A DNA stretch of 64,000 nucleotides from Fibrobacter succinogenes (GCA_902776765.1 CACYRP010000003.1:1-64000), one strand, 5' to 3'; counted from the stretch's first letter, positions 45,116-54,490 are shown. The notes: generated by a model from the sequence alone, not told the origin. Made by a program: numbers and translations.

Positions 45116-47020
45116 ATGGCAAACGAAAATGATACGTTCAAGTTCGAATTGGAACCCATCAAGGGATTCCCGGAACTCCGCTGGGCGGGCAAGCGTCCCT
45201 TTACTGGAACGGCCTATTATCCGGCGCAGTTGAAGGAATCCTATGGTGAACCTGCTGAAGATGGTTGGATGAACAAACTCTATTGGGGTGACAATTTGCA
45301 GGTGATGAGCCACTTGCTCAAAGAATACCGTGGCAAGGTGAATCTGATTTACATCGATCCGCCGTTTGATTCAAAGGCCGATTACAAGAAAAGAATTGAG
45401 CTAAGAGGGAAAGCTGCCTTAGGAAATAATAGCTCTTTTGAAGAAAAACAGTACGGTGATATTTGGTCTAATGATGAGTATCTTACTTTTATGTATGAAC
45501 GACTAATTCTTTGTAAAGAATTGTTGAGCGATACTGGTAGCTTTTATGTGCATTGTGATTGGCATATGTGCCATTATTTAATTTCAATAATGAATGAATT
45601 ATTTGGACAGGAAAATTTTGTAAATCAAATTTCTTGGAAGAGAACATTCGCTCACGGAGATATGGGGCAGGGCGCTAAACATCTGGGTCGAATTACAGAT
45701 TATATTTTGGTATATAAAAAGAGTAATCAATTCACTTTGAATCAATTATACACTCCTTACGAACAGTCATACATTGATAAAACTTTTAAATATAAAGATG
45801 ATGATGGTCGTCGGTGGCAGTCCGTTTCTTTAACAGCTCCTGGAGGTGCTGCTAAAGGAAACCCTTATTATGAGTTTTTAGGTGTTCATCGATATTGGCA
45901 GTATTCACAAGAAAATATGAAAAAACTTTATGAAAATGGGTATATATATCAAGGAGCCGCAGGGCAGGTCCCTCGAAAAAAAATGTATTTGGACGAGGCG
46001 AAAGGTGTTCCTTTGCAGGATGTTTGGACCGATATTGTTCCTGTTCAGGGTGGGGCTATTGAAAACTATAATTACCCAACGCAAAAACCAGAAAAACTTC
46101 TTGAACGAATAATAGAGCTTGCCTCTAACCCCGGTGATATTGTATTTGACTGCTTTATGGGAAGTGGCACGACACAAGCTGTTGCCATGAAACTCGGTCG
46201 CAGGTTCCTTGGTGCGGACATCAATCTTGGTGCAATTCAAACCACGACAAAACGCCTTGTTGCTCGCGCAAAAGAAATTTCATCTGATTCTACGCTTTTC
46301 AGCGAGCAAAAAAGTTATACAGGTTTTGAAGTTTACAACGTAAACGATTACGATTTCTTTCGCAATGAATTAGAAGCGAAACGCCTCATCATTGAAGCGC
46401 TCGGTATGCAGGCCTTGCCGGAAAACAACCTTTGGGATGCCGAATTGGATGGCCGCATGGTTGCAATTCTCGGAATCAATCGTATCGCGACAGCCGCTGA
46501 ATTCTCTAAAATCGTAAACAATATTGATATCGGTGACTGGACCCGCCGCCAAGCAGAAACACCGAATAAGCCCATTGAAAAAATTACCTTCGTCTGCATG
46601 GGCCATGACCCTAATCTCAAGGCCATGTTCATTGAAGAAATGCAGAAACTCGGTTTCAAGGTGGATCTTGAAATCGTGGATATCCTTCGCGACAAGAAGG
46701 ACTTGACATTTAAACGTGACTCCGACGCTCGCGTTAAAATTAGCGGCAATAGACTATCCATTACTGATTTCTATCCTATGAATCTATTGCAGAAACTTTC
46801 TATCCAATGTGAAGACGTTTCTGACTGGAAGGAATTGGTGGATTCCGTGATGATTGACTGGAATTACGATGGGGCTACATTCAGTCCGAGCATTACGGAT
46901 ATTCCCGCCAAGAATGATATGGTCAAGGGGGTCTATGAAATTCCCAAGGATGTCGGTACAATCCATATAAAAATCACCGACTTGCTCAGTGAAAGTTGGG
47001 AAGGCTCTTTTGAGGCGTAG
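45116..47020 (+). CDS. Type III restriction system adenine methyltransferase (Mod)
   Basis: The 634-residue beta-class N6-adenine methyltransferase has DPPF (81-84, YIDPPFDS) before the SAM-binding FxGxG motif (FDCFMGSGTTQA near 346), the order typical of Mod. The variable target-recognition region (about 100-335) is clearly more AT-rich than the two ends, which share host-like codon use. The ATG at 45116 follows AAAGGGA; the helicase stop is 11 bases upstream and Res starts 8 bases after the stop. Confidence 0.92.
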   Translation: MANENDTFKFELEPIKGFPELRWAGKRPFTGTAYYPAQLKESYGEPAEDGWMNKLYWGDNLQVMSHLLKEYRGKVNLIYIDPPFDSKADYKKRIELRGKAALGNNSSFEEKQYGDIWSNDEYLTFMYERLILCKELLSDTGSFYVHCDWHMCHYLISIMNELFGQENFVNQISWKRTFAHGDMGQGAKHLGRITDYILVYKKSNQFTLNQLYTPYEQSYIDKTFKYKDDDGRRWQSVSLTAPGGAAKGNPYYEFLGVHRYWQYSQENMKKLYENGYIYQGAAGQVPRKKMYLDEAKGVPLQDVWTDIVPVQGGAIENYNYPTQKPEKLLERIIELASNPGDIVFDCFMGSGTTQAVAMKLGRRFLGADINLGAIQTTTKRLVARAKEISSDSTLFSEQKSYTGFEVYNVNDYDFFRNELEAKRLIIEALGMQALPENNLWDAELDGRMVAILGINRIATAAEFSKIVNNIDIGDWTRRQAETPNKPIEKITFVCMGHDPNLKAMFIEEMQKLGFKVDLEIVDILRDKKDLTFKRDSDARVKISGNRLSITDFYPMNLLQKLSIQCEDVSDWKELVDSVMIDWNYDGATFSPSITDIPAKNDMVKGVYEIPKDVGTIHIKITDLLSESWEGSFEA

Positions 47021-47028
47021 AGGGTGAT

Positions 47029-49740
47029 ATGGCAAAGAAAAATATCGTAGAACTTCCTTTCTACAAGTACTTGTGGAATTTCTATTCCGTCCACAAGGCT
47101 GAAATCAAGAGTGAATATGACCCGCTAACCAAGCGAATCCTTTCGCATGCCAATCCGGAGAATCCAGGTGCGTTTCTTCGTAAGCCGCAATATGAAGCCT
47201 TTGAAATCTATGTATTTCTGAAGGAATACTTGGACAACCCGAAGCTATTTGATTTGTTCGATGATTGGCGACATAACAAGGGAAAGTTTTGCGTCAAAGA
47301 TACACAGTTGTTGGAATCCATTTCGACGGACCTTTTTGCCGAACAGGAGGAAATGCGAAAAATCGAAGATGCGAAAATCATCGAACCCGCTATTACTCAA
47401 TTACAAAATCTGAGACAGACTTATTCCAACTACATTTTCTCGCTTACGATGGGAACGGGTAAGACCATCCTGATGGCTCTTTGCATATTCTACGAATTTC
47501 TACTAGCGAAGAAACGTCCGAAGGACTTGCGCTACTGCCATAATGTTCTTGTTCTTGCTCCTGATACCACCGTATTGCAGTCGCTCAAGGAAATTCTCAC
47601 CTTTGACAAGTCAAAAATTTTCTCGCCGGAATATGCCAATACTCTTGACACGATTCTCAAGTTTCATTTCTTGGAAGACGATGGCATTAGTCTCTCGACG
47701 ATGGATGGTTCCGACTTTAACGTAATTATTTCGACAAGTCAAAAAATCATCCTTAAAAAGAAGCACAAGGAAGATTCTGCAAGCATCCAACTGTTTAAGG
47801 AAAGCTGGGAATCTGCGATGGAAAATAACCCTAATGCAGACCTTTATCAGCTTGATGAAACGGAATTGACTGCAAACCAGCGCTATGTGAAAATCACACG
47901 ACTTCCGCAACTTGGAATCTACGTGGATGAGGCCCACCATGCGTTTGGCAAGTCGCTCAAGAGCGACATGCTTGATCGCAGCAAGGAAACTAGTCTGAGG
48001 CTTACCATTGACAACTTGGCCAAGGAACTCGAACGTTCCGGATCCAAAGTTGTCGCTTGCTACAACTTTACGGGAACGCCCTATGTTGATAACCAGCTCA
48101 TGCCAGAAGTGGTATATGAATACGGGCTCCGCGAAGCAATCGATAACCGTTACTTAAAGGAAGTCGATGTCAAGGATTTTGACAACGTAAAAAGCGGAAC
48201 ATTCATTGATAAATCTATTGATGAATTTGTTCAGCAACATGCAAATCAAAAAGGAGTATTCAAAAGATACGAAGGGATGCTCCCGAAGATGGCTTTTTTT
48301 GCAAATACCATTGAAGAATTGACCAATGACTTGAAACCGGCCGTAGAGAGGGCTCTTATAAAGCATGATATTTCGCTGGATTCCATCTTGGTCAATGTGG
48401 GTGACGACAAGGTAACCAAAAGTGATGATTTGCGAGAATTTAAACTGCTTGATACCGCAGAATCTCAAAAACAATTCATTTTGTTGGTGGGCAAAGGAAA
48501 AGAAGGCTGGAATTGTCGTTCCTTGTTTTCTGTCGCCTTATATCGTGAACCCAAGAGCACCATCTTTGTATTGCAGGCCACAATGCGTTGCCTGCGTTCT
48601 ATAACAGAACAACAGCAACACGGCATCGTATTTCTTTCTTCTGAAAATCTCGTCATTTTGCAAAATGAATTGCAAAGTAACTTCAGGATGACTGTTAACG
48701 ACCTGACGCACAAAAATACGGATACAAAAAAAGAACGCCGGATTTATGTGCGCAAGAAGGTTCCCGTCAAGATGATGGAACAGGTTTCTACATTCAAGGT
48801 TGAACCTAAGCAGGTCGGTGAATACACCATTTTTGACGAAACATTTAATTTTGACTTGTGGCGAAAAACAGAAGGCTCTCATACACTTCGTAATATTGAT
48901 TCGGCGGCAATTCGAAAAGAAATACGTAGTTCTGTTGACCGCACATTTACGCCGTATAGCCTAGTTGCGGAAATATCACTTTACTTGACGCAGCACGAGT
49001 CTTCTGGTATTCTTTTTTCACCTTGCGAAATTCGCGAGTTGCTGGATCGTTCTACGGATGGGATAGACAGGATTCTGGAAAAGGTGAATTACGCAAATGA
49101 AATTCTCTACGACTTCGTCATTCCAAAACTTTTCAGTCAACTTTACAATGTCAAATATGAAGCTGGCGAGCCTAAGGAAGTCATAAAGTATATAGTCAAG
49201 GATCCTCCAAAGAATGGTCCTGATGAAGGTTCCGCATATTACACTATGCGCTTTAGCGATGACAAGTTTGTGTCCGATGTGAGTGCCAGGTATAATGCGT
49301 TCAATCAGATGGATGGCAACAAGAAAAGCTTTGATTTGTCGGGATATGGCTTTGACTCAAATCCTGAACGACAATTCTTTGATAGAAACCTCTTCAACAA
49401 TAACGAAATTAAGCATATCTGGTTCACGGGAATGCTTACTAACGGCCAATCCAATTTCTACGTACATTACATAGATCCGGAATCCCATTCGCTTCGCTCG
49501 TACTTCCCTGATTTCCTTGTCGAAGACAATGCAGGAAAATTCTACATCGTTGAAATCAAGGGCCGTAATCTGATAAGTCATCCGTCAACACGAGCAAAAG
49601 AAGAATATGCGAGACAGATGGCGACATTAAGCAAAATGGAATATGTGTTCATTCCAGATGACTTGGCAGATATGATATTGCAGGAATTTGTGGTGCAATC
49701 AAAAGCTAGTAACTCGGAAGATGCGGCGAAAATGTTCTGA
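47029..49740 (+). CDS. Type III restriction system helicase-nuclease (Res)
   Basis: The 903-residue superfamily 2 ATPase has Walker A in TMGTGKTILMAL (about 139-148) and DEAH-type motif II in VDEAHHAFG (about 299). Motif III-like FTGTPYVDN and motif VI-like QATMRCLRS follow. The C-terminal endonuclease domain carries PD-(D/E)XK residues in SYFPDFLVED (about 825) and VEIKGRN (about 842). All motifs are intact, so the enzyme looks functional. It needs Mod for site recognition. GAGGGTGAT precedes the ATG. Confidence 0.92.
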   Translation: MAKKNIVELPFYKYLWNFYSVHKAEIKSEYDPLTKRILSHANPENPGAFLRKPQYEAFEIYVFLKEYLDNPKLFDLFDDWRHNKGKFCVKDTQLLESISTDLFAEQEEMRKIEDAKIIEPAITQLQNLRQTYSNYIFSLTMGTGKTILMALCIFYEFLLAKKRPKDLRYCHNVLVLAPDTTVLQSLKEILTFDKSKIFSPEYANTLDTILKFHFLEDDGISLSTMDGSDFNVIISTSQKIILKKKHKEDSASIQLFKESWESAMENNPNADLYQLDETELTANQRYVKITRLPQLGIYVDEAHHAFGKSLKSDMLDRSKETSLRLTIDNLAKELERSGSKVVACYNFTGTPYVDNQLMPEVVYEYGLREAIDNRYLKEVDVKDFDNVKSGTFIDKSIDEFVQQHANQKGVFKRYEGMLPKMAFFANTIEELTNDLKPAVERALIKHDISLDSILVNVGDDKVTKSDDLREFKLLDTAESQKQFILLVGKGKEGWNCRSLFSVALYREPKSTIFVLQATMRCLRSITEQQQHGIVFLSSENLVILQNELQSNFRMTVNDLTHKNTDTKKERRIYVRKKVPVKMMEQVSTFKVEPKQVGEYTIFDETFNFDLWRKTEGSHTLRNIDSAAIRKEIRSSVDRTFTPYSLVAEISLYLTQHESSGILFSPCEIRELLDRSTDGIDRILEKVNYANEILYDFVIPKLFSQLYNVKYEAGEPKEVIKYIVKDPPKNGPDEGSAYYTMRFSDDKFVSDVSARYNAFNQMDGNKKSFDLSGYGFDSNPERQFFDRNLFNNNEIKHIWFTGMLTNGQSNFYVHYIDPESHSLRSYFPDFLVEDNAGKFYIVEIKGRNLISHPSTRAKEEYARQMATLSKMEYVFIPDDLADMILQEFVVQSKASNSEDAAKMF

Positions 49741-49872
49741 TATTTTGCAGCCTAAAAAGGATAATGCAGGTAAAGCTTTTTTTGAAGCGGGTTATATGCA
49801 ACATCTGTGAAATCGGCAAGGAACGCGTCTGCCGTGCTGGTATGAGGATTATGGATTCTATTGCCACTTCGA

Positions 49873-49912
49873 GGCTCCAGAATGACAACGCTGAATCTGT
49901 CATCCTGGAGCC
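49873..49912. repeat. REP-like inverted repeat
   Basis: GGCTCCAGAATGACA (49873-49887) pairs with TGTCATCCTGGAGCC (49898-49912), 14 of 15. The GTCATCCTG core also occurs in the intergenic DNA near 35,490 and 35,540. Confidence 0.7.
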
Positions 49913-50007
49913 TTTGATACTTGGCGAAGCCTTTCATGCCTTTTACCCCGGCTTCCGAGCTGGGGGATAGGAACCATTATTTATTGAATAGCATTTGCGA
50001 TAGGTCC

Positions 50008-50160
50008 ATGATTGCCCGCCTTGTCGCCTGATTTTACGAAGAAATTACCGAAAAATTCATCAAGTCTGTCATCGACGATCCCGATAGCGACAAGGTTCTC
50101 GACAACTTCGAGCAACTCTTTGTCCACTACTGCCCCTCCACTAAACGCAGGGTCGTTTAA
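50008..50160 (+). pseudogene. Gene remnant with in-frame TGA
   Basis: ATG at 50008 opens MIARLVA, then TGA at 50029, then the same frame continues as FYEEITEKFIKSVIDDPDS... to a TAA at 50158. The 43-residue tail is acidic, helical and clearly protein-like. It appears to be the end of a decayed gene. The family is not recognised. Confidence 0.4.
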
Positions 50161-50165
50161 TCAAA

Positions 50166-50246
50166 CATTTTGCGAAAATGCGTGATTTTAATTAAAAACA
50201 TTTTGCGAAAATGGAAAATTTTGTCAAAAAATATTTTGCGAAAATG
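50166..50246 (+). promoter_or_regulatory. Three 15-bp operator-like repeats at 33-bp spacing
   Basis: CATTTTGCGAAAATG occurs at 50166-50180 and 50199-50213, and with one change (first base T) at 50232-50246. Each is a CATTTT/AAAATG inverted repeat around GCG. The start-to-start spacing is exactly 33 bases twice, about three helix turns. The third copy overlaps the probable -35; the -10 TATATT is at 50257-50262. Confidence 0.75.
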
Positions 50247-50283
50247 ATTAAATGTTTATATTTTGAACAAAAAGAGGCAAAAT

Positions 50284-51612
50284 ATGATATTTAAACGCAA
50301 GATGTATGCAACAATGCTTCGTTGGAAAAACGAACGCCCGGGAAAGACCGCACTGCTGTTGAAAGGGGCTCGTCGTGTAGGCAAATCTACTCTGGTGGAA
50401 GAATTCGCGAAAAGGGAGTATAAATCCTACATTCTAGTGGATTTTTCTAGAAAATCCAAGGAAATCGATGAACTTTTCGACAACATGATGGATTTGGACT
50501 TTTTCTTCTTGCGTCTGCAGAACATTTTCGGGGTATCTTTGCACAAGCGTGAATCCGTCATTGTTTTTGATGAAGTGCAGATGCAGCCTCTGGCAAGGCA
50601 GGCTATAAAGCATTTGGTGAAGGATGGTCGTTACGACTATATCGAAACCGGCTCCCTATTGTCGCTGAAGAAAAACATCAAGGGAATTGTAATCCCGAGT
50701 GAAGAACATGCAGAAACGCTTTGTCCCCTTGATTTTGAGGAATTCTATTGGGCTATCGGGAACACGGTATCTCCTGAACAGATGCAAGACGCTTTCATGA
50801 TGAAGCGGCCCATGGGCGAGGCTGTGCATCGTCGCTGGATGCGAGACCTCAGACTCTATATGCTGGTCGGTGGAATGCCTCAGGCCGTGGAGGCGTATCT
50901 GGAGTCTAACGATATGAGTGTGGTCGATGAGGTTAAACGCGGAATTCTTGAAATATACGATTCGGATTTTTACCGTATTGACCCGTCTGGCCGTGCGTCC
51001 AAAATTTTTTCGGCAATCCCCAGTCAACTGAATAGCAACGCTTCGAGGTTCAGAATCGGCAGTGCTATCAAAAAGCAAAGTTACAATAAGACCGGTTCGC
51101 TTATAGCAGAAATTGAAAGTAGTAAGACGGTGACAATCGCTCATCATGTGAATGACCCTCAAGTAGGCATGGGAATGTTCGCTGATTTCAACGTTTATAA
51201 GATGTTTCTTGCAGATACAGGCCTGTTCGTAACGCTTGCTTTTAAGGATAAATTATATACAGAAAACGAAATTTATCGGAAGTTGCTTTCAGATAAGTTA
51301 GAATCCAACATGGGCTATGTCTATGAGAACCTTGTTGCTCAAATGTTGAAAACGAAGGGTTTTGAAATTTTTTATTACACGTTCCCTACTGAAAACAGGC
51401 ACAATTATGAGATAGATTTTTTGCTTTCTCGAGGCAAAAAGATTATTCCCGTCGAAGTAAAATCTTCCGGTTACAAGACTCATAAATCCCTTGATATGTT
51501 CTGCGAAAAGTTTTCGTCGCGGATTGGCGAAAGAATTTTGCTTTATACGAAGGATTATCAAAAAGATGGTCCCGTAACATGCCTTCCCATTTATTACACG
51601 CCATTTCTATAA
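50284..51612 (+). CDS. AAA ATPase of the DUF4143 (AAA_14) type
   Basis: The 442-residue protein has Walker A GARRVGKST (28-36) and Walker B VIVFDEVQ (about 93-100). The C-terminal DUF4143-like domain contains a restriction-endonuclease-like segment (HNYEIDFLLSRG, IIPVEVKSSGY). The ATG at 50284 follows AAAGAGG; a TTG at 50263 overlaps the -10. These ATPases are common near mobile and defence genes; their job is unknown. The end overlaps the next frame. Confidence 0.88.
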   Translation: MIFKRKMYATMLRWKNERPGKTALLLKGARRVGKSTLVEEFAKREYKSYILVDFSRKSKEIDELFDNMMDLDFFFLRLQNIFGVSLHKRESVIVFDEVQMQPLARQAIKHLVKDGRYDYIETGSLLSLKKNIKGIVIPSEEHAETLCPLDFEEFYWAIGNTVSPEQMQDAFMMKRPMGEAVHRRWMRDLRLYMLVGGMPQAVEAYLESNDMSVVDEVKRGILEIYDSDFYRIDPSGRASKIFSAIPSQLNSNASRFRIGSAIKKQSYNKTGSLIAEIESSKTVTIAHHVNDPQVGMGMFADFNVYKMFLADTGLFVTLAFKDKLYTENEIYRKLLSDKLESNMGYVYENLVAQMLKTKGFEIFYYTFPTENRHNYEIDFLLSRGKKIIPVEVKSSGYKTHKSLDMFCEKFSSRIGERILLYTKDYQKDGPVTCLPIYYTPFL

Positions 51613-51842
51613 CCGTAAATGTTTTTGCGGGGCAGCCATGCTACGACAATACCGTTTATCGTCGTGACTTGGGTAAGCGCAAAGGTCAGGTAAGCGTATT
51701 CGATCAAGATGACGTGGGCTTCTGTAACCACGATATCGAACTTTCCGAAAGTGAACTGCTCGCTAACATCCACAAGTCGCAGGATATATGTGTTTTAAAG
51801 CCCCGCCTTTTTATGCATGTAGGCGGAGGGAGTGAAAGATGA
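51579..51842 (+). CDS. Hypothetical 87-aa protein, possibly 5'-truncated
   Basis: The ATG at 51579 lies inside the ATPase gene. The frame (MPSHLLHAISITVNVF..., then CYDNTVYRRDLGKRKGQVSV) ends in an ATGA overlap with the next gene, which favours it being real. There is no obvious ribosome site. The first 15 residues may not be native, so it may be the C-terminal part of an older gene. The family is not recognised. Confidence 0.5.
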   Translation: MPSHLLHAISITVNVFAGQPCYDNTVYRRDLGKRKGQVSVFDQDDVGFCNHDIELSESELLANIHKSQDICVLKPRLFMHVGGGSER

Positions 51843-52396
51843 AGAATAGCGTAAACGCTGGTAGTGTCGGCATTTGGCTCGACGAAATTGTTCCCTGCCT
51901 CAAGGATACCGAAACTGGGGAAATCAAGGAAACTGTGGTATTCGGGATTGAAAGCAGGTCTTTCCTGAAAAAATTCAACGAAAAGAACGGATGGGGAATA
52001 AATTGGATTAAAATTCCAAAAGAAGTGGATGTTTTCGCCCTTGCGTTGAAGGAAAATAATGAAATTCAGGGGCTTGTTGGGGTGAAAAATGACGTGGATG
52101 TAAAAGCCGCCTATTTGCATTGGGCTTGTACGGCTCCGCACAATAATAAACATGCTTATGGCAGGCAAAAATATAGTGGCGTTGGGGGCCATCTTTTCGC
52201 CATAACAGTTGAAAAATCCATGCAATGGGGGTACGAGGGGACAGTACATGGTTTTGCCCTTAACAAAACGCTCTTAAATCACTATATTGAAGTTCTAGGG
52301 GCGACCTATTTAGGCGCTTTGCATCCCTATCAATTTTTTCTTGATAGAGATGCGGCACGGAAACTCTTGGAGGTCTATTCGTATGAATGGAATTAG
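51839..52396 (+). CDS. GNAT-fold acetyltransferase-like protein
   Basis: The 185-residue protein has a probable acyl-CoA binding turn in KYSGVGGHLFAITVEKSMQWG, followed by GTVHGFALNKTLLNHYIEVLG, which resembles GNAT motifs A and B. The N-terminal half is a beta-rich region (GIWLDEIVPCLKDTETGE). It overlaps the upstream frame by ATGA and the downstream gene by 14 bases. A toxin-antitoxin or protein-modifying role is possible but not shown. Confidence 0.65.
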   Translation: MKNSVNAGSVGIWLDEIVPCLKDTETGEIKETVVFGIESRSFLKKFNEKNGWGINWIKIPKEVDVFALALKENNEIQGLVGVKNDVDVKAAYLHWACTAPHNNKHAYGRQKYSGVGGHLFAITVEKSMQWGYEGTVHGFALNKTLLNHYIEVLGATYLGALHPYQFFLDRDAARKLLEVYSYEWN

Positions 52397-52574
52397 GAAA
52401 CCGGCCGTCATTTTGGCGGATTCCATGGAAGAGTATATGGCTCCTCCTAATCCGTACAAAAATCCTCCTAAAGGCAAACTGAACTTGCTGGAACTGGGAA
52501 GATACGCAAGGCGTGTCGGGAAAACTGTTGATAAATTGACCGCCGAGGAAATTCTACAGTTTAAGATTCCGTAA
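52383..52574 (+). CDS. Small protein of the GNAT cassette (63 aa)
   Basis: MNGIRKPAVILADSMEEYMA opens a 63-residue protein that ends LTAEEILQFKIP. Its start overlaps the GNAT gene by 14 bases with AGGAGG-like GGAGG upstream (TTGGAGGTC). Its size, overlap and polar nature suit an antitoxin or partner. A terminator-like hairpin follows. Confidence 0.6.
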   Translation: MNGIRKPAVILADSMEEYMAPPNPYKNPPKGKLNLLELGRYARRVGKTVDKLTAEEILQFKIP

Positions 52575-52660
52575 TACTGTGCACGTTCGATTCCCTAGAA
52601 GACATCGTTGTGCTTCGCAGTTAGCTTGATGCGTAATTATTTAATCATTAAAATATCAAG

Positions 52661-52687
52661 TTGATTTGAAAATCAATAATTTTTTTT
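52661..52687 (+). terminator. Terminator of the GNAT cassette
   Basis: A 6-bp stem TTGATT/AATCAA with loop TGAA is followed by TAAT and T8. The stem is short and AT-rich. Confidence 0.5.
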
Positions 52688-52925
52688 GAAAAAAAATACT
52701 GTGTCAAAATATGACGCTACAATGATGTAGACCGTTCGTCAAAACTTTCACTGCATCTGCGCCAATTGCAGAAACATATACAGCGACATTTGCTCCGACA
52801 CCAATGACGGAGATTTGCTCCCCTTTGAAAGTTTGGCGAAATTGACGCGAAAATAAGCGAAACGATTCTCTAAAACCTATCGGATGTTTGCAAGTGCATA
52901 TTTCAATCATCAATAAAAATTTTAA

Positions 52926-52955
52926 TTGTAAAAAGGAGTTTTCTTTTTCTACATT
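52926..52955 (+). promoter_or_regulatory. purB promoter, TTGTAA-N18-TACATT
   Basis: The predicted start near 52,962 leaves about 24 bases of leader containing AAAAGGA. Confidence 0.55.
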
Positions 52956-52985
52956 TGGACTGTAAAATTCAAAAAAGGATAAATC

Positions 52986-54428
52986 ATGCGTGATCAATTC
53001 GAAAGCCCGCTCATCAAGCGCTATGCTTCCAAGGAAATGAGTTTCATCTTCAGCCCGCAGTACAAGTTCCAGACTTGGCGCAAGCTGTGGATTTACCTCG
53101 CCGAATCCGAAATGGAACTCGGCCTCCCGATTACGCAGGAGCAAGTCGATGAACTGAAGGCCCACGAGAAGGATATCAACTTCGAAGTCGCCGAAGAAGA
53201 AGAAAAGCGCCGCCGTCACGACGTGATGAGCCACGTTTACGCTTATGGCGTCCAGTGCCCGAAGGCTAAGGGCATCATCCACCTCGGTGCTACGTCTGCA
53301 TTTGTGGGCGACAACACCGACCTTATCCAGATGCAGCAGGCCATGATCCTCGTGCGCAAGCGCCTTTGCCGCGTGATGGACAAGCTTTCCAAGTTTGCGA
53401 TGGAATACAAGGACATGGCCCAGCTCGGCGCCACGCACTTCCAGGCCGCCCAGCTCACGACTGTGGGTAAGCGCGCTTGCCTCTGGCTCCAGGACATGCT
53501 CATCGACCTCGAAGAATTGAACTTCCTCATTGAAGTGCTCCCGTTCCGCGGTGTGAAGGGCACCACCGGTACGCAGGCCAGCTTCATGGATCTGTTCAAC
53601 GGCGACGAAGAAAAGATTATGGAACTCGACCGCCGCGTGACCGCCAAGGCTGGCTTCAAGCGCGTGCTCACCATCACCGGCCAGACTTACACCCGCAAGT
53701 GGGACAACCGTGTGAACCAGGTCTTGAGCTCCATCGCTCAGAGCTTGCACAAGTTCGCTACCGACATGCGCCTCATGCAGGGCGTCAAAGAAGTGGAAGA
53801 ACCGTTCGAAAAGACCCAGATTGGTTCCAGCGCTATGGCTTACAAGCGTAACCCGATGCGCAGCGAACGCATTTGCTCTCTGGCTCGTTTCGTGATGGCC
53901 CAGGTGAACAGCACCGCCTTCACGCAGGCAACGCAGTGGTTCGAACGTACGCTTGATGACAGTGCGAACAAGCGTTTGGCTATTCCGGAAGCATTCCTCG
54001 CCATGGATGCCATGCTCATCATCGCCGAGAACGTGACGAACGGCCTCGTTGTTTATCCGAAGGTTATCGAAAAGCGCATCATGGCCGAACTCCCGTTCAT
54101 GGCTACCGAAAACATCATCATGGAAGGCGTCAAGAACGGTGGCGACCGCCAGGAACTCCACGAAGAAATCCGCGTGATGTCCATGGAAGCGGGCAAGGTC
54201 GTGAAGGAACAGGGCAAGGATAACGACTTGCTCGAACGCGTTTTGAAGAACGAAAAGTTCCAGAAGCTCGGCATCACCGAAGAAAAGCTCAAGGAAATCC
54301 TCGACCTCCGCAAGTTCGTGGGTCGCGCTCCGGGACAGGTCGTGAAGTTCGTGACCGAAGAAGTCCGCCCGGCGATTGAAAAGGTTCCCGACTGGAGCAA
54401 TATAGATGCTGGAGAGTTGAAGGTTTAA
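52986..54428 (+). CDS. purB: Adenylosuccinate lyase
   Basis: This enzyme cleaves SAICAR and adenylosuccinate in purine synthesis. The 480-residue protein has the fumarase/aspartase superfamily signature [11 protein letters not shown], with the catalytic Ser in the mobile loop, and [14 protein letters not shown] in the substrate-binding region. The family usually has Pro after GSSAM; here it is Ala, as in some other lineages. High use of C-ending codons marks it as well expressed. AAAAGGA precedes the ATG by 5 bases. Confidence 0.96.
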   Translation: MRDQFESPLIKRYASKEMSFIFSPQYKFQTWRKLWIYLAESEMELGLPITQEQVDELKAHEKDINFEVAEEEEKRRRHDVMSHVYAYGVQCPKAKGIIHLGATSAFVGDNTDLIQMQQAMILVRKRLCRVMDKLSKFAMEYKDMAQLGATHFQAAQLTTVGKRACLWLQDMLIDLEELNFLIEVLPFRGVKGTTGTQASFMDLFNGDEEKIMELDRRVTAKAGFKRVLTITGQTYTRKWDNRVNQVLSSIAQSLHKFATDMRLMQGVKEVEEPFEKTQIGSSAMAYKRNPMRSERICSLARFVMAQVNSTAFTQATQWFERTLDDSANKRLAIPEAFLAMDAMLIIAENVTNGLVVYPKVIEKRIMAELPFMATENIIMEGVKNGGDRQELHEEIRVMSMEAGKVVKEQGKDNDLLERVLKNEKFQKLGITEEKLKEILDLRKFVGRAPGQVVKFVTEEVRPAIEKVPDWSNIDAGELKV

Positions 54429-54460
54429 TTCAGCTCGTTTCTAGGCGATTTAGTGAATTT

Positions 54461-54490
54461 ACCCCATTTTTCTGAATGGGGTATTTTTTT
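54461..54490 (+). terminator. purB terminator
   Basis: ACCCCATT (54461-54468) and AATGGGGT (54475-54482) pair around TTTCTG and are followed by ATTTTTTT. Confidence 0.9.

Larger units (their letters stand above)
49741..50283. other. Decayed region between Res and the AAA ATPase
   Basis: It holds a large imperfect hairpin (49,873-49,912), a gene remnant with an internal stop (50,008-50,160) and the three-repeat operator region (50,166-50,246). No intact gene is seen. Confidence 0.6.
52575..52985. other. Intergenic region before purB
   Basis: It contains a terminator-like TTGATT-TGAA-AATCAA stem with a T8 run (52,661-52,687) for the cassette and the purB promoter. A minus-strand frame at 52704-52910 (68 codons) looks protein-like at its end (ISVIGVGANVAVYVSAIG) but has no ribosome site; it may be another remnant. 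Confidence 0.5.

Noticed and set aside
42168-49740. Reading the island as BREX or DISARM
   Set aside because: No PglZ, BrxC or DUF1998-type genes are present; the Mod and Res motifs fit type III restriction.
50166-50246. CRISPR-like reading of the three 15-bp repeats
   Set aside because: There are only three short repeats with 18-base AT-rich gaps and no cas genes; operator sites fit better.
52704-54161. Minus-strand frame opposite purB with a protein-like end
   Set aside because: The purB-overlapping part is a shadow. The last 68 codons (52704-52910) look protein-like but lack a ribosome site and a start context, so they are noted only as a possible remnant.
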